A DNA stretch of 64,000 nt from Clostridiales bacterium oral taxon 876 str. F0540 (GTDB lineage: Bacteria > Bacillota > Clostridia > Clostridiales > Clostridiaceae), in assembly GCA_000466585.1 (NCBI GenBank), contig KE993502.1, positions 14,592 through 78,591 on the forward strand, in the 5' to 3' direction. Every line of letters starts with the position of its first letter. The first letter of the stretch is position 1. A program made the position numbers and the translations under genes. Below, one piece after another: positions 34,068 through 43,703 of the stretch. The notes beneath the pieces were generated by a model that was not told the DNA's origin, ran no database searches, and saw nothing but the letters and a program-made list of their open reading frames with translations.

Positions 34068-35912
34068 TTATTCTTGAATTATATACGGCACAGTTACAAC
34101 AACAATATTTCTTCTTTTATACAACATATTCTTTATAAATAATGAAGTTTGATTATGAAGTATGTTGTGCCACCACTTTGTAATAACAAACTGGCTTACA
34201 ACTACCGTAACGATTTCTCCCGGTTTTGATGCATGCTCTTCTGATTCTATAAATTTGACTAGAGGCTCATACACATCTCTATAAGGAGAATTTTTAATAA
34301 TAAGAGGAACGCCAACATTATATTCTTCCCACTTTTTTCTAAGTTTTTCAGCACACTCAGCATCTGTGGAAACGTGAAAAGCCACAATATTACTTGATAA
34401 ATGTTTGGCATAATTTAAAGATTTAATAAAGGATTTATTTAAACTATCTACCAGTATAACAACATGTTGCTTATCATTATTTGGAATGACTTCTTTTGGT
34501 CTTAAATCAAATGAAAGCTTAAGCTGTTCAGCAACCTTTAAATAGTGTCTTCTTATTCTTAACATAATAACTACTAATAAAGGAATCAGTATGCATACAA
34601 TCCATGCTCCATGAAGGAACTTAGTTGCCCCGATAATTATTACTGTGCAAAAGGTTACTACAGCACCAGTACCATTTATTACAGCCTTATGCCTCCATCC
34701 TGGCGTTTTTTCTCTAACCCATTTTGTAAACATACCCGATTGAGAAAGAGTAAAGGAGATAAATACACCAACAGCATATAGAGGCATTAAAAGATGCGTA
34801 CTACCACTAAAGATTATTGCAAGAAGACTGGACGCTGTACATAGAAGTATAATTCCATTTGAAAAACTAAGTCTCTTTCCTCTTCTGGCAAATTGTCTAG
34901 GAGCATATCCATCCCTTGCAATAAAGGATAAAAGCAGTGGAAAATCTGCAAAAGCTGTATTTGCAGCCATTATTAATATTAAAGCTGTTGTAAACTGCAA
35001 TGCATAAAACATAAACCCGCTGCCAAAAACCTGAGTTCCTATTTGCGCAAGTACAGTCATGCTTGGGTCTGGCGCTGCATGATACAATGTTGAAAGATAA
35101 GATAGTCCACCAAATATAAATAATACTGTTCCAGCCAATAATCCAAGCACTATCTTAGCGTGTTTTTGTGCTGGTGCTTTAAAATTAGGAATACCGTCAC
35201 TAACTGCTTCTACTCCTGTCAATGCAGTACAACCTGATGCAAAAGCTTTAAGAAATAATAATATTGTTATATTCTCCATTGTTTCTTTAGTTTGTATATG
35301 AACTATTGGAGAAGGTCTATACCCTAAGAAATAATATCTAACAATACCAGTTACAATCATTACTCCAACAGTTAAAATAAATAGATAAGTTGGAACACCA
35401 AACATTCTAGAAGAATCCTTAATACCTCTTAAATTTCCTATAGTTAAAAGCACAATTATTAGTACTGTGATAAGAACCCTATGAGGCAAAAGTTCAGGTA
35501 TCGCAGAAGTTATAGCTGCAGTTCCAGCACTTGTACTTACTGCAACAGTTAAAATATAATCAATCGATAGAGAAGCTGCTGCTGTCAATGAAGGTATAGT
35601 TCCTAAATTATCTTTTGAAACAATATATGAACCTCCACCGTGAGGATAATTATCAATAGTCTGTCTGTAAGAAAAAACTAATAAAAATAAAAGAAAAACT
35701 ATACATAGCGCTGCATAAAACATGTACTTATAAGACATCATACCCATAACTGGTATAAGTACCCATAATATTTCCTCTCCTGCATAAGCTACAGATGAAA
35801 TAGCATCACTTGATAAAATAGGCAGTCCCCAAAGCACATTGAATTTTTCATGGCTTAATTGATCAGTGGTTAATGTCTCTCCGATTAGTAGTCTTCTTAA
35901 TTTTGAAAACAT
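34068..35912 (-). CDS. APC-superfamily amino acid permease
   Basis: A 614-residue membrane transporter. The core has about 12 hydrophobic segments with the APC start (LWGLPILSSDAISSVAYAGEEIL) and repeated Gly-rich helices (ISYVLTVAVSTSAGTAA-like region). A soluble C-terminal part of about 150 residues follows (ending YKRRNIVVVTVPYIIQE). This long-tailed type is usually annotated as amino acid permease; some relatives import potassium or are controlled by c-di-AMP, but no such riboswitch is visible here. The start ATG follows CAGGAGAGTAAATT. The substrate is not readable. Confidence 0.88.
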   Translation of the reverse strand: MFSKLRRLLIGETLTTDQLSHEKFNVLWGLPILSSDAISSVAYAGEEILWVLIPVMGMMSYKYMFYAALCIVFLLFLLVFSYRQTIDNYPHGGGSYIVSKDNLGTIPSLTAAASLSIDYILTVAVSTSAGTAAITSAIPELLPHRVLITVLIIVLLTIGNLRGIKDSSRMFGVPTYLFILTVGVMIVTGIVRYYFLGYRPSPIVHIQTKETMENITILLFLKAFASGCTALTGVEAVSDGIPNFKAPAQKHAKIVLGLLAGTVLFIFGGLSYLSTLYHAAPDPSMTVLAQIGTQVFGSGFMFYALQFTTALILIMAANTAFADFPLLLSFIARDGYAPRQFARRGKRLSFSNGIILLCTASSLLAIIFSGSTHLLMPLYAVGVFISFTLSQSGMFTKWVREKTPGWRHKAVINGTGAVVTFCTVIIIGATKFLHGAWIVCILIPLLVVIMLRIRRHYLKVAEQLKLSFDLRPKEVIPNNDKQHVVILVDSLNKSFIKSLNYAKHLSSNIVAFHVSTDAECAEKLRKKWEEYNVGVPLIIKNSPYRDVYEPLVKFIESEEHASKPGEIVTVVVSQFVITKWWHNILHNQTSLFIKNMLYKRRNIVVVTVPYIIQE

Positions 35913-36053
35913 AATTTACTCTCCTGATAAAATAGTATTTTATAAATTACATTCCACTATTATATAGTAGGGCTTGTCTATATACAATTCCCGCAATAGC
36001 CGTTTTATATCTAAATTAGACTGTTTTAGACAAATTATTAATAAAAAGTTTAC

Positions 36054-36084
36054 AGTTAGTTTGATTTTTGTTAAAAATCTAACT
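36054..36084. other. Imperfect palindrome upstream of APC permease
   Basis: AGTTAG and GATTTTT arms pair with AAAAATC and TAACT around a short loop. It lies in the 240-bp gap between parC and the permease. It may be a leader hairpin of the permease mRNA; no riboswitch family recognised. Confidence 0.35.
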
Positions 36085-36099
36085 ATAGGTACGCCGCTC

Positions 36100-36140
36100 A
36101 AAATAAAAAGACATGCGCATCAAATGTAAACGATACGCAA
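36100..36140 (-). terminator. Terminator after parC
   Basis: Minus-strand GCGTATC-gtttacattt-GATGCGC, then ATGTCTTTTTATTTT. Confidence 0.65.
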
Positions 36141-36152
36141 ATCTTTTAATTT

Positions 36153-39086
36153 TTAAATTATTTTAACTTCTTTTATAACTTCATCAAAAACTATAAGCAT
36201 CAGGCTTAATCCCCTGCCTGCTCTATTTTGAAGTTTTATACTTCCAAGATTGATTGATTTTTTATTTTTTTTATTTGTTGTAAGCTGCACCTCTTTATTT
36301 ATAGGTTCACTTAAAGCAATTTCATCGTTTCTTCTATGTTGATATATTGATGAGGAGTTTATAATACTTCCAAATAGAACCTCATCATCTTCTTTTAAGC
36401 TAATTGCAATCACTCCAGCAGCAGCTCTTCCCATTGAAGGTACATCTGAACCTCTAAATCTTATTCCTAATGCTCTTTTTGTAACAACAAATATGTCTTT
36501 ATTTTCCTCATCACTTAAAAAATCTACTGCTATTAATTTATCTTTATCATTTTTAAATTTATAAGCGAGAGCAGTTAAATAATCTCCCTTAAATTCATCT
36601 AACAAAGTTTTCTTAATCATGCCATTTTTAGTAAAGAAATATACCGAAATTGGCTCTTCACATTTATTTGTCTTAAGTATATTTAAAACTTTAATATCAC
36701 TTGATATTGTATCAAATAAATCCTGCAGCCTTATTTCTCTATCTTCAAGTCCGCTAAAGAGATTTGTTTGCAGCTTCAGAACATTTCCATCCTCCAAGAA
36801 AATAAGAATGTCCTCTTTTGAGTAACTGAATATATACTTGTCTTTTTTAGGAAGACTTCTCTTATTGTTTGTAACTCTTATCACGCCTTCTTCGTTAACC
36901 AATAAATAAAATTCTCTATATTCAAATTCGTTGATAAATTCAGTAGAAACAACTTTATCTTTTGGAGGAATTGCAGCTAAGATAGTCGATGCTATATTTC
37001 TATCAGCGGCATCAAGATGCGGTTCCTCAACAGCAAATGTAAGTCCCTTCTCCGTGATAACTTTAATAAACCCATTCTCACTATTGTTATCAGACAGACT
37101 AACAGAAACTAAAAGTTCATCTTCCTTAAGTTTTAAAGCCATAAGCTTAGAATAGTTGGTTATAAACTTATCAATACTCGTCTTTTTTATGTTGCATTTA
37201 TTTGTAATAAACACGAAATTATTAGACTCTGACAAAGATTCAAAAGAAAATACTGATATTATTTTTTCGCTGCTTAAATCCAGACCTTTTACTATATCAT
37301 CAAGTCTTTCGCCCTTGTCTTTCCACTTATACTCAGGAATCGAAACACCTTTAATCTGGTACACGTTTCCCTTATCAGTAAAGAACATAACTGTATGTCT
37401 CGTATTTGATTCTACAAAAAATTTATTAAAATCGCCTTCTCTGTAGTCTATATCTTCAACACTACTGTTTATTCTGTTGAATGCCTTTAGAGGAGTTCTT
37501 TTTATAAAGCCTTCATTTGATAAAGTGATTACAGTATCTTCAACTATAATAAGTTCATCTAGGTTAATTTTAGCTTCTTCGTCATCCTCTATTATTTCAG
37601 TTCTTCGTGCATCACCGTACTTTTCTTTAATTTCAATTAGCTCAAGCTTAATTACTTTTAAGAGTTCTTTTTCATTTTCAAGTATCTTTCTAAGTCTTTT
37701 AATTTCTTTTTCGAGTTCCTTATATTCTTTTTCAAAGGTTTTAATTTCAAGCCCTGTAAGTTTATATAACATTAATTCAACAATAGCCTGAGCTTGTATT
37801 TCTGTAAAACCAAAGGTATTCATTAAGTTATTCTCAGAATCCTTTTTAGACTTTGAGGCTCTGATAAGAGCAATAATTTCATCCATTATATCAATTGCTT
37901 TTATGAAACCTTCAACTATATGAAACCTTTTTTCTGCAGATTGAAGTTCTTTTTCAGTTCTTCTTCTTACAACATCCTTTTGGTGATTAACGTAATGCTT
38001 TATTATGGTCTTGAGTCCCATAGTCTCAGGTTTTCCATTTGCTAAAGCAACCATATTAAAGCTTATATTGCTTTGTAAATCAGTTTTCTTATATAAATAT
38101 TTTAATAGTTTTTCCGCACCATCAAAATCCACTGATTTCTTAAGTTCTATTACAGCTCTTATGCCGTTTCTATCAGATTCATCTCTGATATCTGTTATAG
38201 CTTCTAGAGCCTTAGAGTGCTTTTTATCATCTGTCATTTCAGAAATAGCCTGAAGAAGTTTTGCTTTGGATTTTCTATATGGAAATTCTGTAATTACGAT
38301 TCCTAATCTTCCATTATCAAGCTTTTCAACCTTAGCATTTGCCCTTAAAGTAACTCTTCCTTCACCTGTTTCATATGCAGATAATAATGAATTTTTTCCA
38401 ATCAAAATCCCACCTGTAGGGAGATCAGGTCCTTTTATATAATTAATAAGCTCGCTTGTTGTTATATCATTATTGTCGATATAGGCTAAAGTACCATCAA
38501 TAACTTCATTGAGATTATGTGGAGGTATGTTTGTAGCTAATCCTACAGCTATACCGAATGCACCATTTACTAAAAGGTTTGGAAATCTTCCCGGAAGAAC
38601 CTTTGGTTCCAACTCAGTGTTAGAATAATTATCAACCATTTCTACTATATCTTTATCAATATCTTTGATCATTTCCATAGCTAAAGGTGTTAGTCTAGCT
38701 TCTGTATAACGCATTGCAGCCGCGCTATCCCCATCTTGACTGCCCCAATTCCCGTGGCCATCTATAAGTGGCTTTCTCGTTGAAAAATCTTGTGCCAATA
38801 TTACCATTGCTTCATAAACAGAAGAGTCTCCATGCGGATGATATTTACCTAAAATATCCCCTACTATTCTTGCTGATTTATAATAAGGCTTGTCTGGGAA
38901 AGCTCTAAGAGTATATGCTCCGTAAAGAATCCTTCTATGAACAGGCTTAAGTCCGTCTCTCACATCAGGAAGCGCCCTGTCTTTAGCTACCTCAACTGCA
39001 TACGGAAGATAGTTATCGGGCATAGCTTCCTCGAGAGGCACCTTTATTATATTATTATCCTTAGGTATATCTATTTTCTTAGCCAT
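36153..39086 (-). CDS. parC: DNA topoisomerase IV (type IIA) subunit A
   Basis: A 977-residue type IIA topoisomerase A subunit. The catalytic Tyr127 lies in AAAMRYTEARLTP. The winged-helix region reads LPYAVEVAKDRALPDVRDGLKPVHRRILY. The quinolone-determining segment HPHGDSSVYEA (83-93) keeps Ser88 and Glu92. A coiled-coil (about residues 435-490) and C-terminal beta-pinwheel repeats follow. In clostridia the gyrA/gyrB pair is usually near recF, so this second pair is best called topoisomerase IV, though A subunits are hard to separate by sequence alone. It lies 17 nt after parE. Confidence 0.85.
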   Translation of the reverse strand: MAKKIDIPKDNNIIKVPLEEAMPDNYLPYAVEVAKDRALPDVRDGLKPVHRRILYGAYTLRAFPDKPYYKSARIVGDILGKYHPHGDSSVYEAMVILAQDFSTRKPLIDGHGNWGSQDGDSAAAMRYTEARLTPLAMEMIKDIDKDIVEMVDNYSNTELEPKVLPGRFPNLLVNGAFGIAVGLATNIPPHNLNEVIDGTLAYIDNNDITTSELINYIKGPDLPTGGILIGKNSLLSAYETGEGRVTLRANAKVEKLDNGRLGIVITEFPYRKSKAKLLQAISEMTDDKKHSKALEAITDIRDESDRNGIRAVIELKKSVDFDGAEKLLKYLYKKTDLQSNISFNMVALANGKPETMGLKTIIKHYVNHQKDVVRRRTEKELQSAEKRFHIVEGFIKAIDIMDEIIALIRASKSKKDSENNLMNTFGFTEIQAQAIVELMLYKLTGLEIKTFEKEYKELEKEIKRLRKILENEKELLKVIKLELIEIKEKYGDARRTEIIEDDEEAKINLDELIIVEDTVITLSNEGFIKRTPLKAFNRINSSVEDIDYREGDFNKFFVESNTRHTVMFFTDKGNVYQIKGVSIPEYKWKDKGERLDDIVKGLDLSSEKIISVFSFESLSESNNFVFITNKCNIKKTSIDKFITNYSKLMALKLKEDELLVSVSLSDNNSENGFIKVITEKGLTFAVEEPHLDAADRNIASTILAAIPPKDKVVSTEFINEFEYREFYLLVNEEGVIRVTNNKRSLPKKDKYIFSYSKEDILIFLEDGNVLKLQTNLFSGLEDREIRLQDLFDTISSDIKVLNILKTNKCEEPISVYFFTKNGMIKKTLLDEFKGDYLTALAYKFKNDKDKLIAVDFLSDEENKDIFVVTKRALGIRFRGSDVPSMGRAAAGVIAISLKEDDEVLFGSIINSSSIYQHRRNDEIALSEPINKEVQLTTNKKNKKSINLGSIKLQNRAGRGLSLMLIVFDEVIKEVKII

Positions 39087-39103
39087 TTTCTCAAACCTTT
39101 CCT

Positions 39104-41059
39104 TTAAAACTCAGCGTACTTATACATATAATTCTTCCTTGGTTCTACTACGTCTCCCATAAGAAGAGAAACCATTTTTTCTGATTTTGCAGCATCCTCA
39201 ATAGTAACCTGCTGCAAAGTTCTGGTTTCAGGATTTAATGCTGTATCCCAAAGCTGATCAGCATTCATTTCTCCAAGTCCTTTATATCTTTGTATAAGCG
39301 CACCTTTTCCGACCTGTTTCTTTACTGCTTCAAGCTCGTCGTCACTATAGGCGTACTTGACTACTTCTCCTTTTTTATCCTTCTTATAAACCTTATAAAG
39401 TGGAGGAAGCGCTATAAATAAATGTCCATTGGCAATAAGCGGTCTCATATATCTATAGATATATGTCATCCATAAGGTTCTAATATGATATCCGTCCACA
39501 TCTGCATCAGACATTATTATAATTTTGCTGTATTTTAATTCTTCTTCTCTATAGTTGTCCAAGATTCCGGTACCAATAGCTGTATTAAATATTTTAAGTT
39601 CCTCGCTGCTTAATACATTTTCAAGCTTTTGTTTTTCTGTGTTCATTATTTTACCTTTTGAAGGCATTATTGTTTGAAATCTTCTATCTCTGGCCTGTTT
39701 TGCACTGCCTCCTGCTGAATCTCCCTCAACAACAATAAATTCACAAAACTCAGGTTCTTTTAAAGTGCATACAGCTATTTTACCGGCAAGAGGTGCTGTT
39801 CCCCTTCCAACCTTTTTCTTTTCAGCTTCGTTTATTTTCTTGATTTTTTCTCTTCTTGCTGCAGCATCTAATGCATTATTAATAAACATTGCGGCAGTTT
39901 CTTTATTATCCTCAATCCACTCTGAAAATTTAGTATAAGCCAAATCGTTCATCATGGTATAAGCTTCGTTATTACCTAACTTGTTTTTTGTCTGACCTTC
40001 AAACACAGGATTGCTTATTTTAATTCTTACAATAGCTGTAAGTCCTTCTCTTAAATCGTCGCCTTCAAACTCTTTATCCTTTTCCTTGATTAAATTAAGC
40101 TTTTTAGCCCATTCTTTAAAGGCTCTTGTCATTCCTGTTTTAAATCCGCTTTCATGTGTTCCTGAATCACGTGTTGGAATATTATTAACGTAACTTAAAA
40201 TATACTCACTTGTAGAATCAGTAAACTGCATACATACTTCTCCGTAAATAGACAGTCCATTGATTTCTCTTTCTCCTTCAAATACAATAGGCTCATTATG
40301 AAGCACTGTCTTACTTTCATTTATGTAATCAATAAAATCTAAAAGACCTCGTTCGGAGTGATATTCCTTCTGAACCCTCTCTTCAAGCCTATCATCAATA
40401 AGTATTAAAGTTATACCCTTATTCTGAAAAGCAAGTTCCTGAAGCCTCTCATCTATAATCTCAAACTTAAAGTCAGTAGATGAGAAAACGGCCTTATCAG
40501 GCTTAAAGGTAACTTTTGTTCCTGTTTCACTGGTTTTACCTATTACCTTTAAGGAAGTAACTGGAGTTCCCGGCATCATTTTCTTAAGCTGCTTGTCATA
40601 AGCATATTCAAATCTTTGCTTATGTATCTCTCCATTTTGATACACTTCAACCTCTGCCCATTCAGAAAGTGCATTAACTACTGCAGCACCAACACCATGA
40701 AGTCCTCCTGAGGTTTTGTAGTTTTTGTTGTCAAACTTTCCACCGGTATGAAGCTCCGTATATACCATTTCAACACCTGATTTTTTTTTCACAGGATGTA
40801 TTCCTGTTGGTATTCCCCTGCCATTATCACTAATTGTAACACTTTTATCTTTATTTAAAATAATTGTTACTCTATCTCCATATCCATTAGATATCTCATC
40901 TATTGAATTATCTAATACTTCCCATAAACAATGATGCAGACCCTTTGATCCGGTAGAACCTATATACATTCCCGGTCTGACACGCACAGGTTCAAGTTTC
41001 TCTAATGAAGTTAAATCCGTTACATCATAGGATCCTTTAACTTTATTTATATCTTCCAT
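39104..41059 (-). CDS. parE: DNA topoisomerase IV (type IIA) subunit B
   Basis: The 651-residue ATPase subunit. GHKL motifs: EVLDNSIDE, ISDNGRGIPTGIH, GGLHGVGAAVVNALS. Transducer and TOPRIM motifs: EGDSAGGSAKQARDRRFQ and SDADVDGYHIRTL; C-terminal RYKGLGEMNADQLW. The start is ATG 41057-41059 behind GGAGGATTTGGG; an upstream in-frame start overlaps this ribosome site. It forms an operon with parC. Confidence 0.87.
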   Translation of the reverse strand: MEDINKVKGSYDVTDLTSLEKLEPVRVRPGMYIGSTGSKGLHHCLWEVLDNSIDEISNGYGDRVTIILNKDKSVTISDNGRGIPTGIHPVKKKSGVEMVYTELHTGGKFDNKNYKTSGGLHGVGAAVVNALSEWAEVEVYQNGEIHKQRFEYAYDKQLKKMMPGTPVTSLKVIGKTSETGTKVTFKPDKAVFSSTDFKFEIIDERLQELAFQNKGITLILIDDRLEERVQKEYHSERGLLDFIDYINESKTVLHNEPIVFEGEREINGLSIYGEVCMQFTDSTSEYILSYVNNIPTRDSGTHESGFKTGMTRAFKEWAKKLNLIKEKDKEFEGDDLREGLTAIVRIKISNPVFEGQTKNKLGNNEAYTMMNDLAYTKFSEWIEDNKETAAMFINNALDAAARREKIKKINEAEKKKVGRGTAPLAGKIAVCTLKEPEFCEFIVVEGDSAGGSAKQARDRRFQTIMPSKGKIMNTEKQKLENVLSSEELKIFNTAIGTGILDNYREEELKYSKIIIMSDADVDGYHIRTLWMTYIYRYMRPLIANGHLFIALPPLYKVYKKDKKGEVVKYAYSDDELEAVKKQVGKGALIQRYKGLGEMNADQLWDTALNPETRTLQQVTIEDAAKSEKMVSLLMGDVVEPRKNYMYKYAEF

Positions 41060-41190
41060 CCCAAATCCTCCATATGTCAAAACTAAATCCGTTAATTATT
41101 AAACTCTACAACCAATTTAATATGTTTTCTCTAAAAAGTAAAGAAAAACCTTTAAGAACACATGTTCTATTGTATAGTATAACTCCTTAT

Positions 41191-41230
41191 AAATCAATAG
41201 GCAACAGCCGTTTTAGAAGCTATTGCCTAT
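41191..41230 (-). terminator. Terminator after 112-residue gene
   Basis: Minus-strand ATAGGCAATAGC and GCTGTTGCCTAT arms with one mismatch, followed by TGATTTATAAGG. Confidence 0.65.
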
Positions 41231-41233
41231 AAG

Positions 41234-41563
41234 CTATTTAGTATAGAGTTCTTTAACATACATATCATAAAGGGTTTGAGCTTCTTTCATACTTATTTTT
41301 CCTTCAGTTATATTGCGGTAAAGCAGATAAAAATAAGTATTGAGTTCAGAATTTACCCCTCTGGTTTCCTTAACCTTTGCTCTTATCATTTCTGTAAATA
41401 TTATTTTATTTTCTAATGTTTCCTTCTCTATAAGATCAATTAAATTATGTAATTTTTCTTTAACAATATAATCTGAACAGTCAATCTCTATATTTTTTAA
41501 CTCTTTATAGATTTTTTCCACTAATTTTAAAGTAAAACTATCTGAATCTAAATTTTTCATCAT
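41234..41563 (-). CDS. Conserved-looking cytoplasmic protein, unknown
   Basis: A 109-residue, helix-rich, charged protein (KLVEKIYKELKNIEIDCSDYIVKEKLHNLIDLIEKE; ARAKVKETRGVNSELNTYFYLLYRNITEGKISM-like region). No membrane segment or known motif. The start may be ATG 41561-41563, behind GGGTGAT, or an ATG 9 nt upstream. Transcribed alone upstream of parE with its own terminator. No function assigned. Confidence 0.6.
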   Translation of the reverse strand: MMKNLDSDSFTLKLVEKIYKELKNIEIDCSDYIVKEKLHNLIDLIEKETLENKIIFTEMIRAKVKETRGVNSELNTYFYLLYRNITEGKISMKEAQTLYDMYVKELYTK

Positions 41564-41759
41564 ATCACCCATTCCTAATATTGTGCCGCCAAATTATATG
41601 AATTTCAAAGTATATATTCTATTTGATTGTCTCAAAAATTTACAAAAGTATCATAACTTTTCATGCTCAAATAGTTTTTTACTAATTGAAACTACATAAT
41701 TATAGCTTATCTAATAATATAATACGCATGAAGCTTTATATTAGAGAGGGTACTAAAAA

Positions 41760-42524
41760 CTATTTTTTATACACTACGCCCCCGGTAGCCTGATTTGTTG
41801 GTGTTATAGTTACCTCACAAATTTGCACATGCTCTGGTACTGAAGCAGTGTATAAAACAACATCAGCAATATCATCAGCTTCCAATGCTTTAATCCCCTC
41901 ATAAACTTTAGCTGCCTTTTCTTCGTCTCCATGAAATCTTACTATACTAAAATTGGTTTCTACCATTCCTGGCTGAATATTTGTCACCCTAATAGGGGTA
42001 TCTACTACATCCATTCTCAGTCCATCGCTTATAAACTTAACCGCTGCCTTGCTAGCGCAATATACAGCTCCTCCTGGATATGCATGAATTCCAGCCAGAG
42101 ATCCTATGTTTATAACATGTCCCTTTTTATTATTTACCATCATAGGCACTATTTTTCTAGTTAAATATAAAAGACCTTTTATATTTGTATCTATCATAAT
42201 ATCAAAATCATCTAGGTTACCTTCTTGAACCTTTTCAACACCTAAAGCAAGGCCGGCATTATTTATTAGTATATCTATGTTTTTTAATTCCTCAGGAATA
42301 CTGTCAATAACCTCATCCACAGCCTTTCTTTCTCTTACATCTAATTGGTATGTATAAACTTTTACATCATATTCCTTCTCGATTTGCAGTTTTAAATTGT
42401 TAAGTTTATTTATATTTCTTGCGCAAAGCAAAAGTACAGCTCCTTCTTTAGCAAATTTTTTAGCCATTGCTTCACCTAGACCGCTGCTTGCTCCGCTTAT
42501 GAAAACTATTTTATTTTTTATCAC
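41760..42524 (-). CDS. Short-chain dehydrogenase/reductase (YdfG-like)
   Basis: A 254-residue SDR oxidoreductase. The NAD(P)-binding motif is VFISGASSGLGEAMAKKFA (TGxxxGxG type, with S for T), followed by NNAGLALG. The catalytic set is Ser (INIGSLAGIHAYPGG) and Tyr-x3-Lys (YCASKAAVK). The C-terminus resembles the YdfG/serine 3-dehydrogenase group (PGMVETNFSIVRFHGDEEKA, CEVTITPTNQA). The start is GTG 42522-42524 behind AGGGGTGTTAGT; the longer in-frame extension is rich in Tyr/Asn and is not coding-like. Confidence 0.88.
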   Translation of the reverse strand: MIKNKIVFISGASSGLGEAMAKKFAKEGAVLLLCARNINKLNNLKLQIEKEYDVKVYTYQLDVRERKAVDEVIDSIPEELKNIDILINNAGLALGVEKVQEGNLDDFDIMIDTNIKGLLYLTRKIVPMMVNNKKGHVINIGSLAGIHAYPGGAVYCASKAAVKFISDGLRMDVVDTPIRVTNIQPGMVETNFSIVRFHGDEEKAAKVYEGIKALEADDIADVVLYTASVPEHVQICEVTITPTNQATGGVVYKK

Positions 42525-42656
42525 ACTAACACCCCTATATCGAATATATTGGACTATTAAATTTATTATACCATACTGACATGATATTTTAATATTCCAG
42601 TAAAAATAATATAAGCCTTGTGGTTTTATGTATGAAAAACTACATATATTATTATA

Positions 42657-42690
42657 ATTAAAAAAGCTGAGATGCATAAAAACATCTCAG
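42657..42690 (-). terminator. Terminator overlapping metallophosphoesterase stop
   Basis: Minus-strand CTGAGATG-tttttatg-CATCTCAG followed by CTTTTTTAA. The 5' arm contains the TGA stop codon of the gene at 42687. Confidence 0.8.
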
Positions 42691-43589
42691 TTTCTTAATT
42701 CTTTAAAATAATCTTGAAGCTTTTGCGGTCCTGCTAATATTTCTCTTCCAATATACATGGTTCCATCATCCTTAGTTTTGATCTGCCATTTTACAAGTAT
42801 TATATTACCATCGCAAATCTCAATTGCAGTAATACATCTTGGATGAACGGAACTTCCATCATTAAAGTAAGGTAGTTCTCCTACTTCCGGAAACATAGGC
42901 CTATGTGTATGACCTGCAATTAAAATGTGCTTATTTTTCTTGACCCACTCTATTAATCTTTTCTCAACAGCATCCTTTTTCTCATAATTCTTAGCAGCGC
43001 TTGTGGGGTCATGTCCCCCCCAATATTCTAACGGTTTCCATAAAAACCTTACCAAAAGCCTAGCTAAACGCCACATTGTATCATTAAGCCAATCACCCTG
43101 ATGGCCATGCACTAAAAGTATTTTATCATTTGTTACTTTATGCCTTAAAACTAACCCCTCATGAATTTTTATATTTTCAAACAATGGAATATTTTTTTTC
43201 TGACGCTCATCAAAATAATAATACATATTATTTTTTACGAATTTACCACTTTTCTTAACAACATCATGATTCCCATAAATCATATAGAGCCTGTTTTCTT
43301 TGAAAAACTTGTTTAACAGCCAAAATGCATCTTTGTGTATGTGTACAATATCAGAAAAATATTTGTTCTTCCAAAGTTCATCTCCATCACCAATTTCAAT
43401 GTATATATAATTTTTTTTGTAATAATGATTTAAAGCTGCAAAATAGATATTTTGATTTTTAGAAAAATCATCTACCCAGCTTCCATCACCTCTGTGACAG
43501 TCACTCATCAATACAATCTTAGACGTATCATCAAAAAAGATTTGATCCGATGTCTCAAAAATTTGATCTAAGCGGTCGAACGTATCCAT
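42687..43589 (-). CDS. Calcineurin-like metallophosphoesterase
   Basis: A 300-residue phosphoesterase. Metal-binding motifs in order: MSDCHRGDGS (DxH-like), IGDGDELW (GDxxE), YGNHDVV (GNHD), LVHGHQGDW and AGHTHRP. The set resembles UDP-2,3-diacylglucosamine hydrolase (LpxH) and related serine/threonine phosphatase-like enzymes. A lipid A role is unlikely in a Gram-positive cell, so the substrate is unknown. The start ATG follows GGGGGGATAA. It is transcribed alone. Confidence 0.85.
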   Translation of the reverse strand: MDTFDRLDQIFETSDQIFFDDTSKIVLMSDCHRGDGSWVDDFSKNQNIYFAALNHYYKKNYIYIEIGDGDELWKNKYFSDIVHIHKDAFWLLNKFFKENRLYMIYGNHDVVKKSGKFVKNNMYYYFDERQKKNIPLFENIKIHEGLVLRHKVTNDKILLVHGHQGDWLNDTMWRLARLLVRFLWKPLEYWGGHDPTSAAKNYEKKDAVEKRLIEWVKKNKHILIAGHTHRPMFPEVGELPYFNDGSSVHPRCITAIEICDGNIILVKWQIKTKDDGTMYIGREILAGPQKLQDYFKELRN

Positions 43590-43703
43590 TTATCCCCCCA
43601 TATAACAATTAAAACTTTTATAATAATATATTCTAACTGTTATTCATTAAGACCTATTGCTTATTAATCTATATTATGAAATGAGCCCGTTACTTTACTC
43701 TTA

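Noticed and set aside
35913..36152. c-di-AMP (ydaO-type) riboswitch before the APC permease
   Set aside because: The conserved core motifs are absent; only a palindrome and the parC terminator are visible.
36153..41059. Calling the topoisomerase pair gyrA/gyrB
   Set aside because: Not adjacent to recF/dnaN-type genes and encoded as a tight parE-parC operon. Sequence alone leaves some doubt, so this is kept as topoisomerase IV with moderate confidence.
42525..42677. N-terminal extension of the SDR protein
   Set aside because: Composition is Tyr/Asn/Ile-rich noncoding; the GTG at 42522-42524 has a good ribosome site and begins the SDR fold.
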